Shown here: piece after piece, positions 1 to 9,625 of the stretch
Position numbering within the stretch: position 1 is the stretch's first letter
Layout: the number at the start of each line of letters is the position of its first letter
Source: Actinomycetota bacterium
Lineage (GTDB): Bacteria; Actinomycetota; Actinomycetes; Nanopelagicales; Nanopelagicaceae
Assembly: GCA_009702465.1 (NCBI GenBank)
Contig: WLHY01000003.1
Location: 1-29,389, forward strand
DNA: 29,389 bases
Direction of reading: 5' to 3'
Notes under the pieces: model-generated
Database searches by the model: none
Seen by the model: only the letters and a program-made list of their open reading frames with translations
Told to the model about the DNA's origin: nothing
Translations under genes and position numbers: made by a program

Positions 1-794
1 CCTATTTCAACACCTTTAATAGCTTGGATTCCCATCATCGCACCCGCTAACTTTGCATCAATTCTGCGATCCCAATGGGTGTGCGAACCTAATCCAGGTG
101 GCAAGTTATACGCCAAAACTTCAACAACGCCTCCTAATGTGTCGCCATCTTTGTGAGCTTGTTCGATCTCAGAAATTATCTGTGCGCTAACCTTCTTATC
201 AACACAACGAACCTCATTTTTATCAATATCTGCAAGATCTGCATAGGTAGGTAAACGGTAATTCTCAGGTAGCGCAATCTTTCCTATAGAGACAACATGG
301 CTAATAATATTTATACCAGCACTTTGAATTAGAAATGCCTTTGCTACCGCTCCCAAGGCAACTCTTGATGCGGTTTCTCTTGCACTTGCGCGCTCTAGAA
401 TTGCTCTAGCATCATCAAAATCATATTTTTGCATTCCCACTAAATCTGCATGTCCTGGTCGTGGTCGAGTTAACGGTGCATTTCGAGCAAGAGTTTTAAT
501 CTCTGCATCTGGCACCGGATCAGCACTCATGACCTTTTCCCACTTTGGCCATTCAGAGTTAGCGATTTGAATTGAGACTGGACCACCTTGAGTTTGCCCC
601 AGGCGAACACCGCCGATAATGCTTACCTTATCCGCCTCGAAATTTTGCCTAGCTCCACGACCAAAACCTAGTCTTCTTCTTGCTAACTCTTTATCAATAT
701 CGGCAGTAGTGATAGAAATATGTGCTGGTAATCCCTCGATAATTGCTGACAACACTGGGCCATGTGATTCACCAGCGGTTAACCAACGTAACAT
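1..794 (-). CDS. aroC: Chorismate synthase, 3' end cut off by window edge
   Basis: Converts 5-enolpyruvylshikimate 3-phosphate to chorismate, the last step of the shikimate pathway, using reduced FMN. I translated the open minus-strand frame from ATG at 794: it begins [13 protein letters not shown], the family N-terminus, and continues with RPRPGHADL near residue 110, [10 protein letters not shown] near 140, and a block around [10 protein letters not shown] and [12 protein letters not shown]. All are typical of AroC. About 264 of the usual ~390 residues are visible and no stop occurs before base 1. It lies 65 bases downstream of the prepilin peptidase and in the same pathway as aroE. There is no strong Shine-Dalgarno sequence; a TACTCT hexamer about 26 bases upstream of the ATG could be a -10 box. 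Identity is secure; only the C-terminus is missing. Confidence 0.96.
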   Translation of the reverse strand, partial: MLRWLTAGESHGPVLSAIIEGLPAHISITTADIDKELARRRLGFGRGARQNFEADKVSIIGGVRLGQTQGGPVSIQIANSEWPKWEKVMSADPVPDAEIKTLARNAPLTRPRPGHADLVGMQKYDFDDARAILERASARETASRVALGAVAKAFLIQSAGINIISHVVSIGKIALPENYRLPTYADLADIDKNEVRCVDKKVSAQIISEIEQAHKDGDTLGGVVEVLAYNLPPGLGSHTHWDRRIDAKLAGAMMGIQAIKGVEI

Positions 795-859
795 GATTAA
801 GATTCCAATCCCGGGGCAGGAGAGTATTCTCGCAGATACTTACTGATTCCCGTGAATAA

Positions 860-1258
860 TTACCTAAATCCGTTCGAAAGTTGACCTAGAAAAGCACCTA
901 ATATCATCGCCGGCGCAAAGGGAATAGATTTTCTTTTGGAGATCAATGCCCAAACTCCCCCAATGATCCAAGCGATATCAATTGAGATCACCAATTGAAT
1001 TACGCTACCCATTGCTGATCCAAGAATCAAAGCTAATTTCAAATCTCCAAAACCTATACTTGCCCTGGTCAATAGGTTCAACAAAAACAAAATAGAAAAA
1101 TATACAGCCCCAAGTATAAGATTAATTCTAAAGATCAAGCTCAATGAAAAAAACAAAATAATCAAATCTAAATCTCTAATCAGGTGCGTCTTTATATCGT
1201 AAACAGCTATTCGATAAAGCATAAAGATTAGAAGCGGAAAAAGGGCCATCGAGAACAC
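860..1258 (-). CDS. Minimal prepilin peptidase (A24 family)
   Basis: Predicted membrane aspartyl protease that cleaves type IV prepilin-like leader peptides. The 132-residue protein is mostly hydrophobic, with four or so membrane segments. It has the two A24 aspartate motifs: YDIKTHLI with Asp21 and GFGDLKLA with Asp72. It lacks the N-terminal cytoplasmic zinc/methylation domain of full PilD, and the loop following the first Asp reads THLIRD where THxIPN is usual. I keep the GTG start at 1258 because a TACCAT hexamer lies exactly 6 bases upstream; ATG at 1249 is the alternative. It is placed between aroE and aroC with no pilus gene in view, so its substrates (pilins or pseudopilins encoded elsewhere) are unknown. 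The family call is firm, the role inferred. Confidence 0.85.
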   Translation of the reverse strand: MFSMALFPLLIFMLYRIAVYDIKTHLIRDLDLIILFFSLSLIFRINLILGAVYFSILFLLNLLTRASIGFGDLKLALILGSAMGSVIQLVISIDIAWIIGGVWALISKRKSIPFAPAMILGAFLGQLSNGFR

Positions 1259-1264
1259 AAAGTG

Positions 1265-1270
1265 ATGGTA
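1265..1270 (-). promoter_or_regulatory. Putative leaderless -10 box of prepilin peptidase gene
   Basis: TACCAT on the minus strand, separated by 6 bases from the GTG at 1258. No Shine-Dalgarno sequence precedes the start. This fits a transcript beginning at or next to the start codon. No convincing -35 element is seen. Confidence 0.4.
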
Positions 1271-1304
1271 GTTAATTCAGAGTATCGAGAATAAGGGTTG
1301 TGGA

Positions 1305-2102
1305 TTACCTGCCGATTGCCCCACGTCCAACATTGATTAACTCTTTGCGCATATCTGCCACATCAAATTTAACACCTGAGAAGTATTGGATTTGAAATAT
1401 TGCTTGTTCAACTAGGAGCGTTAAGCCGCCAATCACTTGTCTACCAAGGTTTTGATACCTCTTAGCTAACTCAGTTGGCCATGGATGGTAGATAACCTCA
1501 AAAAAATCCGCCTTACTTGAGATAATTGAAAGTCCATCTGTTGCGCCGGCGGGAGTAGTTGAAATAATCAAATCACGATCCTGCACCTGAGGGAAGGTGT
1601 GCCAATCGAGAAATTCAAGATCTAGATCTGTACCGGCAGCATGAAGTTGATCGTGACGATTCATAGATCTCGTTAAGATGCTAACTTGTGTGTTCGTACC
1701 ACGCAATGCACCCAGCGCAGCTCTTGCTGTACCACCTGCGCCAAGAATGGCTACTCTGCCACCAAAGTAAGGTTGTAAGAGGTTTTTGAAAGCTAACAGA
1801 TCGGTAGAAACACCGATACTCCCAGTTGATTCGAAGATAATTGTGTTGATTGAAGATATTTGTTTGGCTAGTGGATCTACTCGATCAACAAAACCAATAG
1901 ATATCTCCTTAAGTGGCATGGTAAGTGCCAATCCACGCGAACCTGAATCTCTTTCTGCAAAGTAAAAATCTGCAAATCCACTCTCATCCACCTCTTGTGA
2001 GGTGAATTGAGCTTCAATATTTAGCATCTGATAGGCATGAGAGTGCAGTAACGGAGATAAAGAGTGGCCAATTGGCGATCCCGCTACCTTCATCTTGATC
2101 AT
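1305..2102 (-). CDS. aroE: Shikimate dehydrogenase
   Basis: NADP-dependent reduction of 3-dehydroshikimate to shikimate in aromatic amino acid synthesis. The 265-residue protein has the shikimate-binding GSPIGHSLSP segment (Ser14 and Ser16), catalytic Lys65 in LTMPLKE, Asn86 in SINTI, Asp101 in STD, the nucleotide loop GAGGTARAA (121-129), STTPAG, and a C-terminal GGLTLLVEQA segment. The catalytic-lysine loop departs from the usual NVTxPxK and resembles the VTMPxK form I recall from actinobacterial AroE. Conserved GxNTDxxG is altered to STDLLA, but the Lys/Asp pair is intact. Its ATG at 2102 overlaps the mltG stop by four bases (ATGA), so it is translated with mltG; a second ATG three codons in is possible. 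Last gene of the DUF948-alaS-ruvX-mltG operon. Confidence 0.93.
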   Translation of the reverse strand: MIKMKVAGSPIGHSLSPLLHSHAYQMLNIEAQFTSQEVDESGFADFYFAERDSGSRGLALTMPLKEISIGFVDRVDPLAKQISSINTIIFESTGSIGVSTDLLAFKNLLQPYFGGRVAILGAGGTARAALGALRGTNTQVSILTRSMNRHDQLHAAGTDLDLEFLDWHTFPQVQDRDLIISTTPAGATDGLSIISSKADFFEVIYHPWPTELAKRYQNLGRQVIGGLTLLVEQAIFQIQYFSGVKFDVADMRKELINVGRGAIGR

Positions 2103-3094
2103 TCGAATAAACCCGCTTCCTCATTCTCTCTAAACTCTGCAACCCAGAGATTAAATTCAGGAAAAGATTTTGTAAATCTTGTATCACCCGGTTTTACAGT
2201 TATGAAATAAAGCCAATCACCTTGGGCCGGGTTCATTGCTGCACGCATCGCATTCTCACCTGGATTTCCAATTGGAGTTGGCGTTAATCCTCTGTATAAA
2301 TAGGTATTATATTTTGAATTAAGCTGCAATTGTTTGTAACTCATCCTAATCTCACCACGCGCCTTGGCTGCATAATCTATAGTTGCGTTCATTTGTAGCG
2401 GCATCCCTATTTTCAATCGGTTGTAAATAACGCGTGTGATCTTTGAAAAATCTTCTCGATCCCCCTCGGCCTGGGCTATCGACGCAATTATCAACACCTC
2501 ATATGGAGAGTATTTCTCATAACCCGCAATTAGATTACTTTCAGCGGCTGCAATATTAAATCGTCTAACCATCTCTTTAACCGCTTTATCAACTGTTGTG
2601 CCTGGAACAAAGGTGTATTGGGCTGGAAAGAGGAATCCTTCCAAGTTTTTACTTCCGTACATCGCCTCTGGGAAAACTGTTTTTGAGAAACTTCCTTGCA
2701 GCAAATCAGATGACTCTAATTTTTGAAATATTTCATAGGCGCGCATACCTTCTACAAAACCAAGGAGAGCCCTGTTGCGCTTGCGATCAAGTAATTGATC
2801 GATCGCGGCATTTGAAGAGATCTTGAGATCAATCTGGTGAACTCCTGGCGCTATGCTCGCTGATCTTTTTTGTGATAACGCCGCTCGATAGAAAGCCTTA
2901 GCAGTTTTTACAACACCAGCAGCCTCTAATTTGCCCGCTATTTCAAAGCCAGTATCACCATTCTCAATAATTACATCAACCTTGTTCTCATTACTAGATG
3001 CCCTGTAATCAATCAATAAAAAAGCATTATGAACTGAGACCGCCAATAGAGTGAATAGTATTAAGGAGGAAATCACTGCAATAAATTTCTTCAT
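2099..3094 (-). CDS. mltG: Endolytic murein transglycosylase MltG
   Basis: Membrane-anchored YceG-family enzyme that cuts nascent peptidoglycan strands and helps set glycan length. Of 331 residues, 5-27 form one N-terminal transmembrane segment. A LysM-like stretch follows at about 38-90, then the catalytic domain with LEGFLFPAQYTF (151-162), the SIAQAEGD segment with putative catalytic Glu210, RVIYNRLKIGMPLQ (221-234), YNTYLYRGLTPTPIGNPG (262-279) and AAMNPA. The usual VEKE context around the catalytic Glu reads AQAE here, but the Glu itself aligns with E. coli Glu218. It overlaps ruvX (ATGA at 3091-3094) and aroE (ATGA at 2099-2102). The ruvX-mltG-aroE order is common in actinobacteria. Confidence 0.95.
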   Translation of the reverse strand: MKKFIAVISSLILFTLLAVSVHNAFLLIDYRASSNENKVDVIIENGDTGFEIAGKLEAAGVVKTAKAFYRAALSQKRSASIAPGVHQIDLKISSNAAIDQLLDRKRNRALLGFVEGMRAYEIFQKLESSDLLQGSFSKTVFPEAMYGSKNLEGFLFPAQYTFVPGTTVDKAVKEMVRRFNIAAAESNLIAGYEKYSPYEVLIIASIAQAEGDREDFSKITRVIYNRLKIGMPLQMNATIDYAAKARGEIRMSYKQLQLNSKYNTYLYRGLTPTPIGNPGENAMRAAMNPAQGDWLYFITVKPGDTRFTKSFPEFNLWVAEFRENEEAGLFE

Positions 3095-3540
3095 AAGGAT
3101 TCACCCAAACCTTTAGCAGATGCTTCTATTAGCATGGCTTGATTGAGGATATTTACCGCAGCCATCTGGTCTAAGAAAGTTTTATTCTCTTTAATTCCCC
3201 TGCCTACATCATGCAATTGAGATATTGATTGATTGGTGCTCAATCTCTCATCAATTAGATAAATTTTTCCGTGATAGAGCTCTTTCAAGGATAGAGCGAA
3301 TCTTCTAACAGAGTCAGCCTTATCACTATCTGCGCCCGACAAATGTATGGGGTTGCCAATTGCAATATAGATTGGTTCATAATCCTTAAAAATTCTTGAT
3401 AACTCATTTGTTAGAGAGGGGTTGTTAATTAAAGTTTCAAGTGGCGAAGCTAAAATAGCATCGGAGTCACTTACTGCCACCCCAATTCGTACCTCTCCAA
3501 AATCAATTCCGACTCTTCTTCCACGTGTTAAAGGTTGCAT
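3091..3540 (-). CDS. ruvX: YqgF/RuvX RNase H-fold nuclease
   Basis: Putative Holliday-junction resolvase or pre-16S rRNA 5'-end processing nuclease of the YqgF family. The 149 residues are normal for the family. The acidic RNase H residues are in place: Asp13 in GIDFGEVRIGVAVSD, the DERLST motif (Asp97, Glu98; usual form DERLTT), and Asp124 in FLDQMAAVNIL. The start at 3540 lies 7 bases after the alaS stop, and no Shine-Dalgarno sequence is obvious. The stop is shared with the mltG start (ATGA). Position between alaS and mltG is conserved in many bacteria and supports the call. Which of the two proposed activities dominates cannot be read from the sequence. Confidence 0.94.
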   Translation of the reverse strand: MQPLTRGRRVGIDFGEVRIGVAVSDSDAILASPLETLINNPSLTNELSRIFKDYEPIYIAIGNPIHLSGADSDKADSVRRFALSLKELYHGKIYLIDERLSTNQSISQLHDVGRGIKENKTFLDQMAAVNILNQAMLIEASAKGLGESL

Positions 3541-3547
3541 TAGCTAC

Positions 3548-6229
3548 TTATTTTATTTTTGCAGTTATTAAATTACTTATTTCAGATATAGCTGATGCCA
3601 ATTTACCGATATTTACGCCACCACCCTGCGCAAAATCATCCTTACCACCACCGCCACCGCCGAGGGTGATCGATCCAGCCTTCACAAGATCTCCGGCCTT
3701 AACTCCTATTTTTACTAAATCACTGGATACAGCAACAATCAATATAATTTTCTCGTTAGTTAAAGATGTCAGCACAATGACGCCACTGCCTAGATCAGTT
3801 TTGATCTTTAAAGCTATTGTTCGTAGCTCTTCTGCGCTCAAACCGGGAGACATTGCGGCGGTAACAATTTTTGAATTACCTATCGACACTGCATCTGCAA
3901 TTAATGATGGAGTCATGCTCATTGCAGTTGCTACCCGAACTCCAGATAACTCCTTTTCAAGAACTTTCAACTTATCGATTAGATCATTTACCCGCTCTGG
4001 AATCTCTTCGCTTCTAGCACCCTTAATAATCTGGGTTAGTGAGTTTAAAATTAAATGCTCTTTGACTAGAAATTTGTATGCATCAACGCCCACTAACGCT
4101 TCAACTCTTCGAACACCAGATCCAATTGATGATTCAGATAAGAGTTTAATTACACCTAATTCACCAGATCTACCAACATGGGTGCCACCACAAAGTTCTT
4201 TCGCCCAATCGCCAACACTAACAACGCGGACTTGATCACCATATTTCTCACCGAATAACGCCATCGCCCCTAAGGATTTAGCTTTATCTTGGCTCATAAC
4301 CTGGGCATGAACCTCTAGATCTGATATCAATAACTCGTTTACGCGAGATTCAACATCATTTAAAACTGATTGCGGCACAGCCGATGTAGCTGGAAAATCA
4401 AATCGGAATCGTCCAGGAGAGTTCTCAGATCCAGCTTGGGTTGCAGTTTCGCCCAACGCCTCGCGAAATGCCTTGTGCACCATATGAGTTGCCGTGTGTG
4501 CTCTTGAAATTGCAGTTCGGCGCTCTTGATCAATTTGGGCTACAGCATCTTCACCGATCTTTATCGCACCTGAAATCAATCTGCCTCGATGCACAATTAA
4601 ACCTGGTACTGGAGTTTGTACATCATCAACCTCAATAACAGCTCCGTTGCCCAACTTAATCAATCCACCATCAGCTAACTGACCACCACCTTCTGCATAA
4701 AAAGGTGTTCGGTTCAGGGTAATTTCAACCTCTGCGCCAGTTACTGCTTCAGAGACAGATTTTCCTTCTACCAATATTCCCGTTAACTTGCTCTCTGATT
4801 GGGTCTTCTCATAACCGATGAACTCAGTGGCACCGGTTTGATCAATTATATTTTTATATAGAGTTAAATCAGTATGACCGCTTTTCTTTGTACGTGCATC
4901 TGCCTGTGCTCGTTCTTTCTGCTCCTTCATTAATCTTCTAAACCCAGACTCATCAACCTCTAAGCCCTTTTCACGAGCCATTTCAAGGGTTAAATCAAAT
5001 GGAAAGCCGTAAGTGTCATGTAACTTAAAGGCGGTCTCCGCTGGCAGGGATTTAACCTTGCCTACCTTCAACTCACTAGCAGCTACATCAAAAATGCTGG
5101 TACCTGCCTTAAGGGTCTGAATAAAACTTTCCTCTTCCATTGCCGTAATTTCTAGTATTCGATCTTTGTTTGAAATCAACTCTGGATATTGTGGTGCCAT
5201 CGCGGCAATAGAGCTTTTAACTAGCTCAGCCAACACCAGCTCCTGTGAACCAAGTAATCTCATATTGCGAACTGTTCTTCGCATCATTCTTCGTAATACG
5301 TAGCCACGGCCTTCATTGCCCGGAGTAACACCATCTCCGATCAACATCATGGCGGTTCTAGCATGATCTGCAACAACTCGTAATGAAACATCAGAATTCA
5401 CGTCAGATCCATACTTAGTATTGCTTAGCTCACTTGCTTTATCGAGAATTATTCTTGTTGTATCAATCTCGTAAATATTCTCAACTCCCTGCAGCAAAGC
5501 TGCTGTTCTTTCTAAACCAAGTCCAGTATCAATATTCTTAGCTGGTAAATCACCAACAATCGGAAAATCATCTTTACTTCCGCCGGCGGCTCGAATATTT
5601 TGCATAAAAACTAAATTCCAAATTTCTAAATATCGCTCCTCATCGGCGATGGGGCCGCCATCTTTGCCATACTTGGCTCCCCGATCAAAGTAAATCTCTG
5701 AGCATGGCCCACAAGGCCCAGGTACTCCCATCGACCAAAAATTGTCAGCCATACCGCGACGTTGAATTCGATCCTTTGGTACTCCTACTTGCTTGTGCCA
5801 AATATCAGCCGCTTCATCATCATCTTTATAAACAGTTACCCATAATTTGTTTGGTTCAAATCCATATCCACCATCAGATATTGATTTGGTAAGCAACTCC
5901 CAAGCCAGCGCAATTGCGCCCTCTTTGAAGTAATCACCAAATGAGAAATTGCCACACATTTGAAAGAATGATGCATGCCTTGTTGTTTTACCAACCTCAT
6001 CGATATCTAGAGTACGCACACATTTTTGTACTGATGTAGCACGCTTGTAAGGCGGAGTAATCTCACCAAGAAAAAATGGCTTAAACGGAACCATTCCGGC
6101 ATTAACTAGAAGAAGGTTGGGATCATCAGCAATTAATGAGGCTGATGGCACAACAGTATGGTTAAGCTTTAATGAGTTTTCTTTTTCGAAAAAATTAAGC
6201 CAACGAGATCTAATCTCTGCCGAGTTCAT
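3548..6229 (-). CDS. alaS: Alanyl-tRNA synthetase
   Basis: Charges tRNA(Ala) and edits Ser/Gly mischarging. The 893-residue protein is full length. Class II motif 1 is near residue 45-60 (MVPFKPFFLG), motif 2 around HASFFQMCGNFSFGDYF (85-101), and motif 3 in IDTGLGLERTA (233-243). The editing domain has zinc ligands His578 and His582 (HTATH) and Cys680 and His684 (CGGTH), with SLGAMALFGEKYGD at 652-665. The C-terminal DHHA1 domain ends with the glycine-rich GGGGGGKDDFAQGGG (857-871). It begins 6 bases after the DUF948 stop, so the pair is one transcription unit with ruvX-mltG-aroE following. No abnormal feature is seen. Confidence 0.98.
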   Translation of the reverse strand: MNSAEIRSRWLNFFEKENSLKLNHTVVPSASLIADDPNLLLVNAGMVPFKPFFLGEITPPYKRATSVQKCVRTLDIDEVGKTTRHASFFQMCGNFSFGDYFKEGAIALAWELLTKSISDGGYGFEPNKLWVTVYKDDDEAADIWHKQVGVPKDRIQRRGMADNFWSMGVPGPCGPCSEIYFDRGAKYGKDGGPIADEERYLEIWNLVFMQNIRAAGGSKDDFPIVGDLPAKNIDTGLGLERTAALLQGVENIYEIDTTRIILDKASELSNTKYGSDVNSDVSLRVVADHARTAMMLIGDGVTPGNEGRGYVLRRMMRRTVRNMRLLGSQELVLAELVKSSIAAMAPQYPELISNKDRILEITAMEEESFIQTLKAGTSIFDVAASELKVGKVKSLPAETAFKLHDTYGFPFDLTLEMAREKGLEVDESGFRRLMKEQKERAQADARTKKSGHTDLTLYKNIIDQTGATEFIGYEKTQSESKLTGILVEGKSVSEAVTGAEVEITLNRTPFYAEGGGQLADGGLIKLGNGAVIEVDDVQTPVPGLIVHRGRLISGAIKIGEDAVAQIDQERRTAISRAHTATHMVHKAFREALGETATQAGSENSPGRFRFDFPATSAVPQSVLNDVESRVNELLISDLEVHAQVMSQDKAKSLGAMALFGEKYGDQVRVVSVGDWAKELCGGTHVGRSGELGVIKLLSESSIGSGVRRVEALVGVDAYKFLVKEHLILNSLTQIIKGARSEEIPERVNDLIDKLKVLEKELSGVRVATAMSMTPSLIADAVSIGNSKIVTAAMSPGLSAEELRTIALKIKTDLGSGVIVLTSLTNEKIILIVAVSSDLVKIGVKAGDLVKAGSITLGGGGGGKDDFAQGGGVNIGKLASAISEISNLITAKIK

Positions 6230-6235
6230 AGTTAC

Positions 6236-6541
6236 TTACTTTGCAACTTTACGTTTTTTACCTTTTTTTAACTTAGCCGCTGCAACAATTACTCCAGCCG
6301 CCTTCATCGCGAGCGGGTTCTCCTCCAGAAATGAATCGGTAGCGCCAGTAACTTTGGTAGCTAACTCCTCAACTGATTGTGCGGCCTTGCTCAAACTTTT
6401 TAGCGGTTTGTTGATGTATGAAAGAGTTGTTGTAATCTCATCAATTAATCTACTTGCCCGAATGACTGTATAAGAGATGGCTAGTGCGATTACTGCAAGG
6501 GATGCAGCAGCAATGATCGTTGCAATTCCACCTGGTCCCAT
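6236..6541 (-). CDS. DUF948 membrane protein
   Basis: Small protein of unknown function, 101 residues. An N-terminal transmembrane helix (about 6-27) is followed by an amphipathic helical region rich in Ser/Thr (30-75, consistent with a coiled coil) and a strongly basic tail KKGKKRKVAK. This layout and the position directly upstream of alaS match the DUF948 proteins found beside alaS in Streptomyces and Mycobacterium. The ATG at 6541 lies 6 bases after a TATTCT hexamer, pointing to a leaderless transcript and making this the first gene of the alaS operon. Function is not known; the family call rests on layout and context. Confidence 0.82.
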   Translation of the reverse strand: MGPGGIATIIAAASLAVIALAISYTVIRASRLIDEITTTLSYINKPLKSLSKAAQSVEELATKVTGATDSFLEENPLAMKAAGVIVAAAKLKKGKKRKVAK

Positions 6542-6547
6542 GTGTGC

Positions 6548-6553
6548 AGAATA
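6548..6553 (-). promoter_or_regulatory. Putative leaderless -10 box of DUF948-alaS operon
   Basis: TATTCT on the minus strand with 6 bases to the ATG at 6541, in a 21-base gap after aspS. No Shine-Dalgarno sequence is present. It predicts transcription of DUF948-alaS-ruvX-mltG-aroE from this point, although read-through from aspS remains possible. Confidence 0.45.
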
Positions 6554-6562
6554 CCTGAATTT

Positions 6563-8320
6563 CTAGCTTTGCTTAGGAGATGGCGGTGTATCGATGCCAC
6601 TCTCTTTTCGTTGTGCTGAAGTAATCGGTGTTGGTGCGCCAGTAAGCGGATCCCCACCGCTCGCTGTTTTTGGAAAGGCAATCACCTCTCGAATAGATGT
6701 CGCTCCTGCAAGCAACGCACACAAACGATCAACTCCTAATGCAATACCTCCATGCGGTGGTGGACCGTAGTTAAATGCCTCAAGCAAAAATCCAAATTTA
6801 CTCTCTGCCTCTTCGGCAGATAAACCAATAGTTTTAAAAACTCGTTGTTGAACTTCACGTTGATGAATTCGAATCGATCCACCACCAATCTCACTTCCAT
6901 TTAGAACAATGTCATATGCATAAGCAAGTGCCGAAGCTGGATCTGCATCAAAAGAGTCTTTGTACTCAGGCTTAGGACCTGTAAATGGATGATGAACTGC
7001 AGTCCATCCCGCGGCAGGATTTTCATGATCTACCGGTTCAAACATTGGTGCATCAACCACCCATAAAAATTTCCAAGCTGATTGATCAATTAAATTACAG
7101 CGATTGCCAATTTCTAATCGAACAGCTCCTAATAAACTCTGTGACGCCACTGTTGACCCCGCTGCAAAGAAAATGGCATCTCCTTTTTTGGCACCAGTAA
7201 ATGAAGCTATTCCTGCAATCTCCTTTTCAGAGAGATTCTTAGCTACTGGTCCGCCTAGGGTGCCATCATCTTGAATCAAGATGTATGCCAAACCTTTAGC
7301 ACCTCGAGCCTTTGCCCAATCCTGCCAAGCATCTAACTCTCGTCGTGGCGAAGCGGCACCACCTGGCATAACAACTGCACCGACATACTCGGCTTGAAAT
7401 ACCCGAAAGGTAGTTTCTTTGAAAAACTCGCTCATGTTGATTAATTTGTTCTCAAAGCGCAGATCTGGTTTATCTGTTCCGTAATCACGCATCGCATCGG
7501 CATATGTCATATGTGGTATCGGGAGCGAAATCTTAAATCCGACCACCTTTTCAAATACTTCAGATAAAACTTTCTCGGCGATTGCAATAACATCAGATTG
7601 GTCGGCGAAGGAGATCTCAATATCTAGTTGAGTAAATTCAGGTTGTCGGTCTGCTCTAAAATCCTCATCTCTAAAGCAGCGCGCAATTTGATAGTAACGC
7701 TCCATACCAGCCACCATAAGTAATTGTTTAAAGAGTTGCGGTGACTGCGGCAATGCATACCATGAGCCTGGTTGCAGTCGTACTGGTACTAGGAAATCTC
7801 TGGCACCCTCAGGAGTTGATCTTGTTAGATAAGGAGTTTCAATCTCAAGGAATTGTTCGCTATCCATAACATCTCGGATCGCAGATGTAACCCTTGAGCG
7901 TAATCTCAAATTCTTGGCTGGACCTTCACGACGTAAATCTAAGTATCGATACTTAAGTCTTACCTCCTCCGAAATATTTGAATTCTCGCCACTGTCGACT
8001 GGGAAAGGTAGCGCTGCGGCCTCACTAAGAACCTCTAACTGATCACAAACAATCTCAATCGCACCCGTAGCAATCTCCTTATTTTCATTGCCAGCCGGAC
8101 GAGCCTTAACCTGGCCAGTAATTAAAACGCACCATTCCGCCCTTAACTCACCAGCAATTTTTTCATCATTAATTACAACTTGTACCGAACCAGTTGAATC
8201 CCTTAAATCAATAAAGGCAACTCCGCCATGATCTCGTCGCCTAGCAACCCATCCAGCTAGTTTTACTTGCTGACCAATCTGCTCAATTGAGATAGAGCCA
8301 GCATCATGGGTACGTAACAT
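6563..8320 (-). CDS. aspS: Aspartyl-tRNA synthetase, probably non-discriminating
   Basis: Charges tRNA(Asp), and probably tRNA(Asn) for later amidation by GatCAB. The 585 residues comprise an N-terminal OB anticodon-binding domain (1-105), then the catalytic domain with RYLDLRRE (125-132), [13 protein letters not shown] (169-181), [10 protein letters not shown] (191-200), [20 protein letters not shown] (214-233), the bacterial GAD insertion in the middle, and motif 3 GIALGVDRL near the end. Residue 31 is His in RRDHGG; in Pseudomonas aeruginosa and other non-discriminating AspRS this position is His, whereas discriminating E. coli AspRS has Leu (RRDLGS). Presence of GatCAB and absence of AsnRS cannot be tested here. 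It starts 21 bases after hisS with no clear Shine-Dalgarno sequence and sits in the MBL-hisS-aspS unit. Confidence 0.97.
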   Translation of the reverse strand: MLRTHDAGSISIEQIGQQVKLAGWVARRRDHGGVAFIDLRDSTGSVQVVINDEKIAGELRAEWCVLITGQVKARPAGNENKEIATGAIEIVCDQLEVLSEAAALPFPVDSGENSNISEEVRLKYRYLDLRREGPAKNLRLRSRVTSAIRDVMDSEQFLEIETPYLTRSTPEGARDFLVPVRLQPGSWYALPQSPQLFKQLLMVAGMERYYQIARCFRDEDFRADRQPEFTQLDIEISFADQSDVIAIAEKVLSEVFEKVVGFKISLPIPHMTYADAMRDYGTDKPDLRFENKLINMSEFFKETTFRVFQAEYVGAVVMPGGAASPRRELDAWQDWAKARGAKGLAYILIQDDGTLGGPVAKNLSEKEIAGIASFTGAKKGDAIFFAAGSTVASQSLLGAVRLEIGNRCNLIDQSAWKFLWVVDAPMFEPVDHENPAAGWTAVHHPFTGPKPEYKDSFDADPASALAYAYDIVLNGSEIGGGSIRIHQREVQQRVFKTIGLSAEEAESKFGFLLEAFNYGPPPHGGIALGVDRLCALLAGATSIREVIAFPKTASGGDPLTGAPTPITSAQRKESGIDTPPSPKQS

Positions 8321-8341
8321 CTTTTTTAAAAACCAATCTCT

Positions 8342-9613
8342 CTATAAATCTTTAGCAGAGTTAGCCAAAATGGTGGCTAACGCAGAAGGTGTAAGGGTAC
8401 TAGAGATATTTTCACCAGTGCTCATATTTTTCAGATTACCGGAGTTGGATTTGATTTCATCATCACCAACGACTAACGCAAATGTAGCCCCGCTCTTATC
8501 GGCAGCTTTCATGCCACCTTTTAAGCCACGATTGCCATATGCAAGATCGCATGCGAATCCCAATTCACGCAAATCCTTGACCAATTTTGTCGAAAACTCT
8601 TTTGCGATCTCATCAATCGGAACAACAAATAAATCCATAGCTTTAACTAGGTCAACGATTGAATTCTCCGCCTCACAAGCCATTAATACTCGATCAACTC
8701 CAATTCCAAAGCCGATTCCGGAAAGATCTGATCCGCCCAATTGACTCATTAGCCCGTCATATCGACCGCCACCACCGATCCCTGATTGTGAACCCAACAT
8801 CGGGTGGACAAACTCAAATGTAGTTCCAGTGTAATAATCTAAACCTCGAACCATCTTTGGATTAATTGTGAAGGAAATTCCTAACTGAGAGAGGATTCGC
8901 TTAACCTTCTCAAAATGATCAGTACTCTCTTTATTTAGATAGTTGATCAGAAGTGGTGCATCTTGCATCGCTTCAATTACCTCAGGACGCTTATCATCAA
9001 ATAATCGAAGTGGGTTGATCTTTGCTCGGCGAGAACTTTCCTCATCAAGTGGTAACTTCTTAAGGAAGTTAATTAATTCAACTCTATGAGCTGCTCGAGA
9101 GGCCTCATCACCTAGGCTTGTTATCTGTAACTCATACTTTGAGAGAGATAAAGATTTGAATCCATTATCCGCTATCCAAATAACCTCGGCATCTATCTCT
9201 GGGTCCCCATAACCAATCGCCTCAATACCAACCTGATAAAACTGTCGATACCTTCCAGCTTGCGGACGTTCTGCTCGAAAAAATGCTCCACTGTAAAAAA
9301 TCTTTACTGGTAACTGGCCTTTATCCAAATTGTTTTCAATTACCGATCGCATTGCACCAGCAGTTCCCTCTGGTCGCAATGTGATAGATCGGCCACCGCG
9401 ATCCTCAAAGGTATACATCTCTTTACTTACAACATCGGTGGATTCACCAACACCACGTTCAAACAAAGCAGTATCTTCGAAAACGGGAAGCTCCATCAAC
9501 GAATAACCAGCACGCTTTGCCGGTGAGATTAAGCGATCTCTAACAATCTCAAAGAGTTCAGAGCGCGGCGGAAAGTACTCACTGACACCTTTTGGCGCTA
9601 GAAACTTTGTCAT
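8342..9613 (-). CDS. hisS: Histidyl-tRNA synthetase
   Basis: Charges tRNA(His). The 423-residue class II enzyme shows motif 1 region ELPVFED, motif 2 with [12 protein letters not shown] (78-89) and [15 protein letters not shown] (113-127), the histidine-specific [13 protein letters not shown] (256-268), GGGGRYDGL (280-288), and motif 3 GFGIGVDRV (301-309). A C-terminal anticodon-binding domain follows (about 325-423), containing the [20 protein letters not shown] segment. The ATG at 9613 is 12 bases after the preceding stop, with a weak AGGGCAG element before it. hisS next to aspS is a common arrangement. Nothing unusual is seen. Confidence 0.98.
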   Translation of the reverse strand: MTKFLAPKGVSEYFPPRSELFEIVRDRLISPAKRAGYSLMELPVFEDTALFERGVGESTDVVSKEMYTFEDRGGRSITLRPEGTAGAMRSVIENNLDKGQLPVKIFYSGAFFRAERPQAGRYRQFYQVGIEAIGYGDPEIDAEVIWIADNGFKSLSLSKYELQITSLGDEASRAAHRVELINFLKKLPLDEESSRRAKINPLRLFDDKRPEVIEAMQDAPLLINYLNKESTDHFEKVKRILSQLGISFTINPKMVRGLDYYTGTTFEFVHPMLGSQSGIGGGGRYDGLMSQLGGSDLSGIGFGIGVDRVLMACEAENSIVDLVKAMDLFVVPIDEIAKEFSTKLVKDLRELGFACDLAYGNRGLKGGMKAADKSGATFALVVGDDEIKSNSGNLKNMSTGENISSTLTPSALATILANSAKDL

Positions 9614-9625
9614 CTTCTGCCCTGT

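Noticed and set aside
3525..4235. 236-codon plus-strand open frame opposite alaS
   Set aside because: It is antisense to the well-supported AlaRS C-terminus, is rich in Pro/Ser/Thr as expected from a reverse complement, and has no start signal.
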